Source: Vibrio maritimus (GTDB lineage Bacteria; Pseudomonadota; Gammaproteobacteria; Enterobacterales; Vibrionaceae). Taken from it: 64,000 bases of DNA. Position 1 is the first letter of the stretch, and every line of letters starts with the position of its first letter. Of the stretch, positions 8,109 through 18,032 are shown piece after piece. A program made the position numbers and the translations under genes. The notes under the pieces are model-generated. The model worked only from the letters and a program-made list of their open reading frames with translations. It did no database searches and was not told the DNA's origin. The stretch spans positions 248,001-312,000 of the forward strand of contig BBMT01000006.1 in NCBI GenBank assembly GCA_000755425.1, in the 5' to 3' direction.

Positions 8109-9891
8109 ATGGCAAGAATGAAAGCAATAGAAGCAGCAGTAGCAGTACTTAAAAAAGAAGGGGTTCACATCGCGTTTGGTGTGCCAGGTGCCGCTATTAA
8201 TCCAATGTATGCAGCAATGAAAGCGTTGGGTGGTATTGAGCATGTCTTAGCTCGCCATGTAGAGGGTGCCTCGCATATGGCAGAAGGATTTACGCGTACT
8301 GATCAAGATAACATTGGTGTGTGTATCGGAACATCGGGTCCTGCTGGTACGGATATGATTACTGGCCTTTATTCTGCGTCAGCGGACTCGATCCCTATTC
8401 TTTGTATCACAGGTCAAGCCCCGAGAGCGCGTCTGCACAAGGAAGATTTTCAGGCTGTTGATATTGAATCCATTGCTAAGCCAGTGACTAAGTGGGCGAC
8501 AACCGTACTTGAACCTGCTCAGGTACCGCGAGCATTTCAAAAAGCATTTCATATCATGCGTTCGGGTCGCCCAGGACCGGTTCTCATCGACTTACCTCTC
8601 GATGTTCAGTTAGCAGAAATTGAGTTTGATATTGATAGCTATGAACCTCTAGCAGCGTTCAAACCTTCTGCTAGTCGTGAGCAAGTCGAGAAAGCGTTAG
8701 ACATGTTGGCGGCATCGGAAAAACCAGTAATTGTCTCTGGAGGCGGGGTTATTAACGCGGGTGCCTCTGATCTGTTACAACAATTCGCTGAGCTGACAGG
8801 CGTTCCTGTGATCCCAACTCTTATGGGGTGGGCTCTATCCCTGATGATCATGAACTCATGGCTGGCATGGTTGGGCTACAAACGGCGCATCGTTACGGTA
8901 ACGGGACGTTGCTTGATTCCGATTTTGTGTTTGGAGTCGGTAATCGCTTTGCCAATAGACACACCGGGTCTCTCGACGTTTACACTCAAGGCCGAAAGTT
9001 TGTTCATATTGATATTGAACCCACGCAGATTGGCCGTGTGTTCTGCCCGGATCTCGGTATTGTTTCCGATGCGAAAGCAGCGCTTGAGCTGATGGTTGAT
9101 GTCGCTAAAGAGCGAGCGAAAAAGGGCACGCTTCCAGACAGATCAGCTTGGGTTGGACAATGTCAGCATCGCAAAGCCACCATGCTTCGCAAAACGCATT
9201 TCACCGATACGCCGATTAAACCAATGCGTGTGTATGAAGAGATGAATCAGGCATTTGGTACAGATACTTGTTATGTCAGCACGATTGGTTTGTCCCAGAT
9301 TGCGGCGGCACAGTTCCTTCATGTTTATAAGCCAAGACATTGGATTAATTGCGGACAAGCAGGGCCGCTAGGTTGGACGATTCCTGCGGCGCTTGGTGTA
9401 AAAGTGGCGGATCCGCAGCGCGATGTTGTCGCGATTTCCGGCGATTATGACTTTCAATTCATGATTGAGGAGTTGGCCGTAGGGGCACAGTTTAATCTGC
9501 CGTACATCCATGTTGTGGTTAACAACTCTTACCTTGGGTTGATACGACAGGCGCAGCGTCAGTTTGATATCGACTATTGCGTGCAACTGGCGTTTGAAAA
9601 CCAAAATTCACCGGAGTTAGAAGCTACGGTGTCGATCACGTGAAAGTGGTTGAAGGACTGGGCTGTAAGGCGATTCGCGTGACCGATCCAGCCAAAATTC
9701 AAGATGCGTTTGCTCAGGCACGCTCTTTAATGGCGGCGCATCAAGTGCCGATTGTCGTGGAAGTGATCTTAGAACGCGTGACCAATATTTCCATGGGCAC
9801 AGAGATCAATGCCATCAATGAATTTGAGCCACTTGCTGACAATGACAGTGATGCGCCGACCTCGATGGCGTCTCTTAAATTGTCACAGTAG
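8109..9891 (+). CDS. gcl: Glyoxylate carboligase (two frameshifts)
   Basis: A ThDP-dependent enzyme joining two glyoxylates into tartronate semialdehyde with release of CO2. About 594 residues when joined. The N-terminal PYR domain ([27 protein letters not shown]) and the C-terminal PP domain ([20 protein letters not shown]...[12 protein letters not shown]) are complete. One base is lost near 8829 ([14 protein letters not shown]) and one near 9619 (before [16 protein letters not shown]). The start ATG at 8109 follows GGAGGG. It is the first gene of gcl-hyi-glxR. Confidence 0.93.
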
Positions 9892-9926
9892 TCGTTGTCC
9901 ACCAACCGTTTATCAAGGAGAGAGCA

Positions 9927-10700
9927 ATGCCAAAATTTGCTGCCAACTTATCGATGTTATTTACCGAGTTTGATTTCTTAGAGCGCTTTGAACAAGCAGC
10001 GCAAGCAGGCTTTCGTGGGGTCGAGTATCTATTTCCTTATGATTTTGATACCGAGACCATTAAGAGCAAGCTAGAAGAAAACAACCTCGAGCAAGTCTTA
10101 TTTAATTTACCGGCAGGCGATTGGGATGCAGGGGATCGCGGTATTGCGGTTGACCAGAATCGAATCGAAGAGTTTCAACTCGGTGTCGCAAAGCCATTGA
10201 GTACGCGAAAGTATTGGGAACACACAAGTGAACTGTCTTGCTGGCATTGTTCCCCCAGGGGTGACGCAACAAGACGCGCATACAACCTTTGTTATCAACC
10301 TTCGTTACGCTGCACAGCAGCTTGAAGCGGCGGGCATCACATTAGTCATTGAAGCCATCAATACCCGAGATATCCCCGGCTTCTTTTTGAACACGACAGA
10401 GCAAGCTCAATCAGTCATCGCTGAGGTGGGGAGTGACAATGTATTTGTCCAATACGATATCTATCACATGCAAATCATGGAGGGCGATCTATCGCCAACG
10501 ATTGCAAACAACTTGCCGAACATCGCGCATATCCAATTGGCTGATAACCCAGGCCGACATGAGCCTGGTACTGGGGAAATCAACTATGACTTTTTGCTAC
10601 CTCATATTGATGAGCTTGGCTATCAAGGGTGGATTGGGTGCGAATACAAACCAAAGGCTGGTACTCACCAAGGCTGTCGTGGTTAAACGCTTTTCAGTAA
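9927..10700 (+). CDS. hyi: Hydroxypyruvate isomerase (three frameshifts)
   Basis: Interconverts hydroxypyruvate and tartronate semialdehyde; TIM-barrel sugar-isomerase fold of about 258 residues. Recognisable segments are MPKFAANLSMLFTE, GFRGVEYLFPYDFD, VNCLAGIVPPGV, TLVIEAINTRDIPGFFLN and QLADNPGRHEPGTGEINYDF. Single-base losses near 10192, 10225 and 10673 break it; after the last, the reading GLSWLNAFQ-stop at 10700 restores the normal C-terminus. RBS AAGGAGAG precedes the start. Three indels in 800 bp make sequence error likely, though true decay cannot be excluded here. Confidence 0.88.
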
Positions 10701-10725
10701 TAGAGAACATTAAGGAGAATATTCT

Positions 10726-11619
10726 ATGAAAGTTGCATTTATCGGAACCGGAATCATGGGACTGCCAATGGCGAAGAACCTGCAAAATGCAGGCTACGAA
10801 TTGGTACTTTCCGATCACTTTACACCGCCACCCGCAGAACTAGTCGCACGTGGGGCTACTGTGTGTCACTCACCGAAAGAGGCGACTCAACTCGCTGATA
10901 TTACGATTCTCATGCTGCCAAATACACCGCAAGTTGAAGACGTCCTATTTGAAACCGATGGTGTGGAAGCGGGTCTTGCAGGCAGCGCTAATAAGCTGGT
11001 CATTGACATGAGCTCTATCTCCCCGATGGCGACTCAATCTTTTGCTAAGCGCATTAAAGAGAGCGGTGCGCAATACTTAGATGCGCCGGTATCAGGTGGT
11101 GAAGTAGGGGCGGTGAATGCGACACTGAGCATTATGGTTGGTGGCGATCAGCCAGCCTTTGATGCGGCGAGACCTCTATTTGAAGTGATGGGTAAAAATA
11201 TCACGCTGGTGGGTGACAGCGGCGCAGGACAGACTTGTAAAGTAGCGAACCAAATCATAGTGGCGCTGAACATTGAGGCGGTGTCAGAAGCGTTAGTGTT
11301 CGCGTCGAAAGCCGGCGCAGATCCAGCGCGCGTTCGCCAAGCTTTGTTAGGTGGTTTTGCAAGCTCGAAAATTCTTGAAGTTCATGGCGAAAGAATGATT
11401 GAAGGTAGTTTTAATCCGGGCTTTAAAATTGCGCTGCACCAAAAAGATCTTAACCTTGCGCTTAGTGGAGCTAAAGAACTTGGGGTTGCATTGCCAAATA
11501 CAGAAACGGCTCAAACGCTCTTTGATGAGTGTGCTGACCAAGGTGGTGAGAACTGGGATCATTCCGCGCTGATTAAAGCGCTTGAAATGCGCTCTGGCCA
11601 CTCTATTCGTAAAGATTGA
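10726..11619 (+). CDS. glxR: Tartronate semialdehyde reductase
   Basis: Reduces tartronate semialdehyde to D-glycerate with NAD(P)H. It is an intact 297-residue beta-hydroxyacid dehydrogenase. It has the N-terminal dinucleotide motif FIGTGIMGLPMAKNL, the substrate-binding DAPVSGGEVGA and the catalytic-lysine region AGQTCKVANQIIVALN. RBS AAGGAG precedes the ATG. It is the last gene of the gcl operon; the glycerate kinase that would follow it in E. coli is absent from the window. Confidence 0.93.
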   Translation: MKVAFIGTGIMGLPMAKNLQNAGYELVLSDHFTPPPAELVARGATVCHSPKEATQLADITILMLPNTPQVEDVLFETDGVEAGLAGSANKLVIDMSSISPMATQSFAKRIKESGAQYLDAPVSGGEVGAVNATLSIMVGGDQPAFDAARPLFEVMGKNITLVGDSGAGQTCKVANQIIVALNIEAVSEALVFASKAGADPARVRQALLGGFASSKILEVHGERMIEGSFNPGFKIALHQKDLNLALSGAKELGVALPNTETAQTLFDECADQGGENWDHSALIKALEMRSGHSIRKD

Positions 11620-11695
11620 GGAGCAGTAACTAAAGGCAATCTATCCAAAACGTTTCCGTCTTAATCGCGTAGTTTTGTCTCCTTTTATACGCGTT

Positions 11696-11778
11696 CCCGA
11701 AGTTATTCCACTGCGTTGAGGTTTACGGCTTCAAACTTCAATAATCAGACGCAGTTGGTATTGGCTTCGGGATTTTTT
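11696..11778 (+). terminator. Long hairpin with T-run after glxR
   Basis: Outer stem CCCGAAG/CTTCGGG (11696-11702 with 11765-11771) and inner stem ACTGCGT/ACGCAGT (11710-11716 with 11749-11755), followed by six T. A transcription terminator is most likely; a small structured RNA is possible. Confidence 0.55.
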
Positions 11779-11886
11779 ATGTCTTGCGCTCGCTCGGAGT
11801 TACGCATCTCAAGTTTTGTACTTAGTATTTAAATTCATTAAGATAGGTTAAGTACCAAATAAATAATAACGATAGTAAGGACAAGC

Positions 11887-12497
11887 ATGTCGCGCATTAG
11901 ACGGAAGAATCAAGATTTGATCATTGAAGTGGCCAGTGAGCAGTTTGCAACTCACGGGTACGCGGCGACAAAAATGGTCGACATCGCCAAGGCGGCGGAT
12001 ATTCCTAAACCTAATGTGTTTTACTACTTCAGTTCGAAAGATAAACTCTATTACGCGGTGCTAGAAACCGTTACCCAACCCCTTCTTGAAGCATCATTGC
12101 CGCTCGAACAGCTCGATGATCCAGTTGAAGCGCTCACCCAATACATTCGCACCAAGCTAATGATTTCCAGAGACCACCCGCATGCATCCCGTGTGTTTGC
12201 CAGTGAAGTGATGTCGGGTGCTAAGGTGTTGCCTGAGGGTATTCGCTCTAAGTTGTTTCAACAATCACAACTTATTTTAGAGAAGTTCGCCAATTGGGCA
12301 GAGCAGGCTTAATGGATGACGTACCGCCGCATCACCTTATGTTTGCTATTTGGTCGGCTACTCAAACGTACGCAGACTTTAGCTGGCAGATATGCAGCGT
12401 ACTCGACAAGCCAGAACTAACCGACAGCGATTTTGACGAGGCGGCGACATTTCTAACTAAGATGGTGATTCAAGGGTGCGGAGTGAAAAGCCGTTAG
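11887..12497 (+). CDS. TetR-family regulator, RutR-like (frameshift)
   Basis: About 204 residues. The N-terminal HTH (ATKMVDIAKAADIPKPNVFYYFSSKDKLYYAV) is followed by a ligand domain. After a one-base loss near 12307 it continues LMDDVPPHHLMFAIWSATQTYADFSWQI, which matches the RutR/YcdC C-terminal domain (PHHL...IWATTQHYADF in RutR). RutR binds TTGACCA-N2-TGGTCAA and senses pyrimidines; boxes of that form lie before xdhA at 31407-31501. Its ligand here is unknown. An inverted pair GTACTTA/TAAGTAC lies upstream (11818-11855). Confidence 0.82.
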
Positions 12498-12561
12498 TTC
12501 GTGGCTTTGGTATACAGAATTACACTAATTCGCGATGAGCCCTAGAAAAGCGGCAAACGAA

Positions 12562-12602
12562 AGAAAAGCGGCAAACGAATTTACGTTTGCCGCTTTTCTG
12601 TT
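12562..12602. terminator. Bidirectional terminator between tetR and purine permease genes
   Basis: A 16-bp stem AGAAAAGCGGCAAACG/CGTTTGCCGCTTTTCT with a 6-nt loop. The left arm is duplicated in tandem (12544-12561). It serves two converging genes. Confidence 0.8.
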
Positions 12603-12624
12603 TATCTCATTTTAAAACAAAAGC

Positions 12625-13967
12625 TTAGCCAATAAAGACCAGCTTCGCGATGAACACGGCGCTTAGGATATACATTGAGATCGAGACATCTTTTGTTTTA
12701 CCCGTGGCGACTTTTAGCACTGTGTAGGTGATAAAGCCAAGCGCGATACCATTAGCGATTGAGAAAGTCAGCGGCATCATGAGTGCTGTAATGGCAGCAG
12801 GAGCACCGTTAGTAAAATCTTTCCAATCAACATGCTGCATACTGCTCATCATGACAAAGGCCACGTAAATGAGAGCGCCAGCGGTCGCGTAAGCGGGGAT
12901 CATACCTGCAAGAGGCGATAGGAAAATAGCTGCAAGGAATAGTACAGCAACGACAATGGCCGAGAGACCGGTTCTCGCCCCAGCAGCCACACCTGCAGCA
13001 CTTTCAACATAACTGGTTACCGGCGGACAACCTACGCAAGCGCCCGCGACACTAGAAATACTGTCCGCTTTCAGTGCTTTGCTTAGGCCTTCGATTTTAC
13101 CGGTTTCTTTGTTAACGAGATTTGCACGCTCAGCCACGCCCATAAGCGTACCAGCGGTATCAAACATGTTCACGAATAGGAACGCTAGGATAACGCTTAC
13201 CATAGAGACATTAAGCGCACCGGTAATATCCATAGCAAGGAAGGTTGGTGCAATGCTTGGAGGTGCTGAGAAAAAGCCATTGTATTGAACTATTCCCATC
13301 ATCATACCGATCATAGTGACACTTAAAATGCCGATAAGTACAGCGCCGAAAACGCGGCGTTCACTTAGCACGGCAATGATCAGGAACGCCACGGCTGCTA
13401 GCAGCGCATCTGGTTTAGTAAAATCACCTAAAGAGACCAATGTTGCTGGATTTTCGACGACGATGCCTGCAGTTTTAAGACCAATCAAACCCAGGAACAG
13501 ACCGACGCCGCGGTCATTGCATAACGAAGACTTTCGGGGATACTCTCAATAATCCATTGTCGTATCTTGTAGAAACTCATCCCTACAAACAACACACCTG
13601 AGATAAATACCGCACCTAACGCCACTTCCCAGCTATAACCCATTTCACTGACGACGGTAAATGAGAAAAACGCATTGAGACCCATGCCCGGTGCTAAGCC
13701 TACAGGCCAGTTAGCAAACAAGCCCATCAGCAAACAGCCGATGGCTGCGCCAATACAGGTCGCGACAAACACCGCCCCTTGATCCATGCCCGAAGCGGCC
13801 ATGATGCTTGGGTTTACAAAGATGATGTAGGCCATGGTAGCAAAGGTGGTGACGCCACCTAAGAGTTCGTTTTTAACACTTGACCCGTGTTGCTTGATCT
13901 TAAAATAGCGCTCTAAGAGGCCGTTTTGGGATGCTTCATTGAGCACTTCTGCTTTGGTTTCATTCAT
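12625..13967 (-). CDS. NCS2 purine permease, AzgA-like (frameshift)
   Basis: Inner-membrane importer of about 448 residues, probably for hypoxanthine, guanine or adenine. It has the AzgA/PbuG signature ELLGGVTTFATMAYIIFVNPSIM, APGMGLNAFFSF, then VNMFDTAGTLMGVAERANL and VTSYVESAAGVAAGARTGLSA. One G is lost near 13509 (AMTAG/VGLFLGLIG). The ATG at 13967 follows AAAAGGACTT. It sits next to uraH on the same strand and supplies substrate to the pathway. Specificity is inferred from family and context. Confidence 0.88.
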
Positions 13968-14201
13968 TTGAGTAAGTCCTTTTCGCATTACCCTTGAAGG
14001 TTGAGTGGGTAAAATTACTATTGCTTATCCTTAAATTGAAAACAGCAGTACCCCTGACTCCGCATAGACACAATAAGCGCGAGCAAAGAGCCATGCCTCC
14101 AGAGAGGTGGTTCATTTCAATTTGTTGGTGGTGCGCATTTGATAGATGCGCCGCTCATACAAAGCTGTGTTGACAACTTTTAAGAGACGAGTGACACCGA
14201 G

Positions 14202-14555
14202 TTAGCTGCCTCGGTAGGTCGAAAAACTGTAAGGGGAAACTAACAAAGGCACGTGATAGTGGGCATCTTCATCATTGAGTCCAAATCGGATCACCACATC
14301 ATCTAAAAACGGAATCTCATCCAGCTGAATGCCTTTTGTTTGGTAGTAGGAAGCAACATGAAAGACGAGCTGATACTTTCCGGCGACAAAGGCTTCACCC
14401 TCCAAAATTGGCGAGTCAGTTCGCCCATCGGAGTTGGTGTAGACACGATTGATGAACTGAAGCGTGTCGCCTTGCACACGAAACAGCTCTACTTGGATCT
14501 CGGCACCCGGAACGCCATTGGTCGTATCCAAAACATGTGTTGTCAGTCTTCCCAT
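14202..14555 (-). CDS. uraH: 5-hydroxyisourate hydrolase
   Basis: Hydrolyses 5-hydroxyisourate to OHCU, the second step after urate oxidation. A 117-residue transthyretin-like protein with LTTHVLDTTNGVPGAEI at the N-terminus and the diagnostic C-terminal tetrapeptide YRGS. The catalytic His and Arg positions (THVLD, and a late H in HYHVPLLVSPYSFSTYRGS) are present. It is divergent from puuE across a 356-bp operator-rich region. Confidence 0.95.
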   Translation of the reverse strand: MGRLTTHVLDTTNGVPGAEIQVELFRVQGDTLQFINRVYTNSDGRTDSPILEGEAFVAGKYQLVFHVASYYQTKGIQLDEIPFLDDVVIRFGLNDEDAHYHVPLLVSPYSFSTYRGS

Positions 14556-14600
14556 ATCACTTTCGTACTTTCGTACGCTCCTTCATTTGATCATTCCATC

Positions 14601-14610
14601 TTGTATACAA
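14601..14610. promoter_or_regulatory. TTGTATACAA palindrome, uraH side
   Basis: An exact copy of the 10-bp palindrome, 46 bp upstream of the uraH ATG. A weaker ATGTACACAA lies at 14644-14653. Confidence 0.6.
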
Positions 14611-14811
14611 CGAGGTCGTACCAAGACCTTTATTGATATTAATATGTACACAATTAGCTCGATTAGTAAAGTTCTACGTTACAAAAATGTTGAATTTTTT
14701 CTCTGCTTTGTGATGGTGCAGCATGCACTAGAACGGAACATTCAACGAAGAAAGCTTATTTAACTCATTGATTTTAATTGAACTACGCTGAAAATATAAT
14801 TCAATAAACAA

Positions 14812-14829
14812 AATCTTTACATTAAGATA
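14812..14829. promoter_or_regulatory. 18-bp PecS-type operator, copy 4 (puuE)
   Basis: AATCTTTACATTAAGATA differs from copy 1 at two positions. It lies in the uraH-puuE divergent region, 6 bp from a TTGTATACAA box, so two regulators could bind side by side. Confidence 0.65.
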
Positions 14830-14834
14830 AATTA

Positions 14835-14844
14835 TTGTATACAA
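14835..14844. promoter_or_regulatory. TTGTATACAA palindrome, puuE side
   Basis: Exact palindrome, ATTGTATACAAT when extended, 67 bp before the puuE ATG and directly next to the PecS-type box. Confidence 0.6.
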
Positions 14845-14911
14845 TTAAGTTAACGAAATGAGTAATGAACATGCAGTGGCAAGTTCATCGAGATGGTAAA
14901 GGAGTCAGTGG

Positions 14912-15828
14912 ATGAATAAGGACTATTCGCGCAACCTCATCGGCTATGGAGCCAACCCTCCACACCCTAAGTGGCCGAACAATGCTCGAATCGCCGTATC
15001 CTTTGTATTGAACTACGAAGAGGGTGGAGAGCGCTGCATTTTGCACGGCGACGATGAATCGGAGGCGTTTCTTTCTGAGATCCCAGCGGCAACACCGATA
15101 AAAGGTGAACGTCACATCAGCATGGAGTCTATTTACGAATATGGTAGCCGCGCAGGTGTTTGGCGTGTGCTTCGATTGTTCGAACAGTACGATATTCCTC
15201 TCACCATTTTTGCTGTTGCCATGGCTGTGGAGCGCTATCCAGAGGTGGCCAAGGCGATGAAGGAGGCAGGGCACGAGATTTGCAGTCACGGGTATCGCTG
15301 GATTGACTATCAGTATATGGATGAATCTGAAGAACGCGACCACATGGCAAAGGCGATTTCGATCATTAAAGAGGTCACTGGTGAGCGCCCTGTGGTTGGT
15401 ACACCGGACGTACCGGTCCTAATACCCGCCGTCTCGTCGCTGAAGAAGGCGGCTTCTTGTATGACTCTGATGCTTACGATGATGACCTTCCGTATTGGCA
15501 TACAGAGACAGGCCGACCTCAGTTGGTGATTCCCTACACACTAGACGTGAACGATATGCGCTTTGCCACGGCGCAAGGTTTTAACTCTGGTGAGCAGTTC
15601 TATCAGTATCTCAAAGATACCTTTGACACTTTATACGAAGAGGGCGAACACGCACCGAAAATGATGTCGGTTGGCTTACATTGTCGTTTGATTGGTCGCC
15701 CAGGAAGAATCGCTTCTCTTCGACGCTTTTTAGACTATGTCAGTCAGCATGAAGACGTATGGCTATGCCGCAGGGTCGATATTGCCAAGCACTGGCATCA
15801 GCATCACCCGCACAACCCGAATCAATAA
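14912..15828 (+). CDS. puuE: Allantoinase PuuE (frameshift)
   Basis: Hydrolyses allantoin to allantoate with a polysaccharide-deacetylase fold, unrelated to amidohydrolase AllB. About 306 residues: DYSRNLIGYGANPPHPKWPN, VSFVLNYEEGGERCILHGD, and the deacetylase region EICSHGYRWIDYQ. One base is lost near 15401 (ERPVVG/YTGRTGPNTRRLV). The C-terminal half (LHCRLIGRPGRIASLRRFLDY) is intact. RBS GGAG precedes the ATG. First gene of puuE-uraD-alc-allA-puuD. Confidence 0.93.
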
Positions 15829-15851
15829 CAACAATCACAAGGAGCAAAGTG

Positions 15852-16367
15852 ATGACGCAATTTAAACGCTGCAAGCCAACGGAAATGGTTCGAGATGAGT
15901 TTGTCTCATGCTTTGCGGATATTTATGAACATAGTCCCTGGGTTGCTGAGTCTGTATTTGATTCAGGACTTGATCCAGACGATGACCACATTGAAAGCCT
16001 GCATTTAAAGATGTCGATGGCGCTACTAAATGCAGTCGAGTCTAAACAGCTCGATTTGATTAATGCTCACCCAGACTTAGCTGGACGAGCTGCCATAAAT
16101 GGCGAATTAACCGCGGCCTCGACGGCTGAACAAGCTGGTGCCGGAATTGACCAGTGTTCAGAGGAAGAGTTTGCCAAATTTACTACCTACAACAACAGCT
16201 ACAAAAGTCGCTTCAACTTTCCCTTCATCATGGCAGTCAAGGGAGCCAATCGTTACCAAATTCTTGAGTCGTTCGAGATGCGATTAGGCAATGATAGTGA
16301 AACTGAGTTTGTTACGGCGCTTAACGAAATCAACAAGATTGCGTTATTTCGCTTAAGAGATATGTAA
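15852..16367 (+). CDS. uraD: OHCU decarboxylase
   Basis: Decarboxylates 2-oxo-4-hydroxy-4-carboxy-5-ureidoimidazoline to S-allantoin. An intact 171-residue all-helical protein with the family motif INAHPDLAGRAA (catalytic His) and FNFPFIMAVKG. The ATG at 15852 follows AAGGAGCAAAG. It lies 23 bp after puuE, with uraH in the divergent arm of the cluster. Confidence 0.94.
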   Translation: MTQFKRCKPTEMVRDEFVSCFADIYEHSPWVAESVFDSGLDPDDDHIESLHLKMSMALLNAVESKQLDLINAHPDLAGRAAINGELTAASTAEQAGAGIDQCSEEEFAKFTTYNNSYKSRFNFPFIMAVKGANRYQILESFEMRLGNDSETEFVTALNEINKIALFRLRDM

Positions 16368-16434
16368 GTCAGGGAAACGGCAGCTATCTCTCTCATTTTA
16401 TTATTTATTGAATAATTGAACTGGATGACAACAA

Positions 16435-17422
16435 ATGTCTTTGAAAATTGAACAATACATTAATTTAGCAGATGACAAACTGGGCGCTGAAGCGCTCTAC
16501 GCCACGGATGACTTTTTTTGCAGACAAGAGCCGCTTGCTCAGTCGACTAGACCCAGTATGGAAAGATGACGTCTATGACGACAACGGTAAGTGGATGGAC
16601 GGCTGGGAGAGTCGTCGTAAGCGTGGTGAAGGTTATGACTACTGTATAGTTAAACTCGGTCTAGCTGGCACTATTGCTGGCGTGGACATTGATACCTCTT
16701 TTTTCACGGGTAACTATCCACCATCAGCCTCAATTGATGCTATCTACAGCCCGGAAGCCGATCCGACGAACTCGCAAGAGTGGGAAGAGATTTTATCGTC
16801 GCAGAGCTTGTCTGGTGACCAGCACCATATCAGCGAGATCGCGAGTGAAAAAGTCTACACTCACGTGAGACTGAATATCTATCCCGATGGCGGTGTGGCA
16901 CGTCTGCGTATTTATGGTACGCCAAGCGTTGACTGGGATGCTATCGATGAACTGCAACAGATTGACCTCGCCGCCGTAGAACATGGTGGAAGAGCGTTAG
17001 CATGTAGCGACGAGCACTACGGGAATAAGTCAAACATCTTAGGACCTGGCCGCGGCGAAAACATGGGTGATGGCTGGGAAACTGCCCGTCGAAGAACGCC
17101 TGGCAATGATTGGGTTATCGTAGCATTAGGACATGCTGGTAATGTCGGTCGCGTGGTGGTCGACACTGCCCACTTTAAAGGTAACTACCCAGACAGCTGC
17201 TCGATTCAAGCGGCGTATGTGAAAGGGGGAACCGATGATCAAGTGGCGACTCAAAGCTTGTTCTGGAAAGAACTCCTACCCTCTCAAAAACTCGAAGCTC
17301 ATTCGATTCATGAGTTTGTCTCTGAGGTGAATGAGATAGGCCCTATCACCCATGTACGATTGAACATTTTCCCTGACGGTGGTGTTAGTCGCTTGCGCCT
17401 ATTTGGCACCAAGGCAGACTAA
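16435..17422 (+). CDS. alc: Allantoicase (frameshift)
   Basis: Cleaves allantoate to ureidoglycolate and urea. About 329 residues in two jelly-roll repeats; the repeat signatures [21 protein letters not shown] and [21 protein letters not shown] are clear, each followed by a VRLNI(Y/F)PDGG segment. The ATG at 16435 reads [20 protein letters not shown]; the frame changes at the T7 run near 16512 (one extra T; six would give [11 protein letters not shown]). This is one of the few insertions in the window. Confidence 0.92.
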
Positions 17423-17442
17423 ACTTAGTAGAGGGATTTTAT

Positions 17443-18011
17443 ATGAGTAATGGTATTAATCGAATCAAAATAGAGCTTCTGGACAAGCGCACATTTGCCG
17501 AGTTTGGCGATGTGATAGAGGTGGATAATAGCGACTACTTTATGATCAATAACGGGTCGACACGTCGTTATCACAAGCTTGCCGAGGCTGACGTGGAAGA
17601 GCAAGGTGGCAAGGCCATCATCAGTATCTTTCAAGCGACGCCTCTGCAGTATCCACTCACGATTGAAATGCTAGAAAGGCATCCTTTGGCTCGCAAGCAT
17701 TTATACCATTACTTGGACAACCGTATCTTATCGTCGTCGCGCCGAAGGGAGATAACCCGTCTTTAGCGAACTGCCGTGCATTTATCAGTAACGGTAGGCA
17801 AGGGGTGAACTACCACAAAGGTGTTTGGCATCATCCAGTATTGGCTCTCACAGACCAAGATCAGTTCTTGATTGTCGATAGAGCTGGGGATGGTAACAAT
17901 TGCGATGAAGTGTTTTTCAGTGAAGGACTGGTTCAATTAAGCCTAGATGATTTACCTAGCTTCGCCGATAAGATGCAACAAGATAAGGATGAGCAGCAAG
18001 TCTCTGTCTAA
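17443..18011 (+). CDS. allA: Ureidoglycolate lyase (frameshift)
   Basis: Releases urea from ureidoglycolate to give glyoxylate, the entry point to gcl and aceB. About 190 residues; conserved FAEFGDVIEV, GRQGVNYHKGVWHHPVLAL and FLIVDRAG. One G is lost near 17688 (HPL/GSQAFIPLLGQPYLIVVAP). It starts 20 bp after alc and is followed closely by puuD. It is somewhat longer at the C-terminus than E. coli AllA. Confidence 0.93.
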
Positions 18012-18032
18012 GCTGCTGACGAGGAGTGTGTT

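Noticed and set aside
13989..14201. Possible purine or xanthine riboswitch upstream of the NCS2 permease gene
   Set aside because: Only a simple GCGCAT/ATGCGC hairpin is visible; I could not match a known purine or NMT1 aptamer core.
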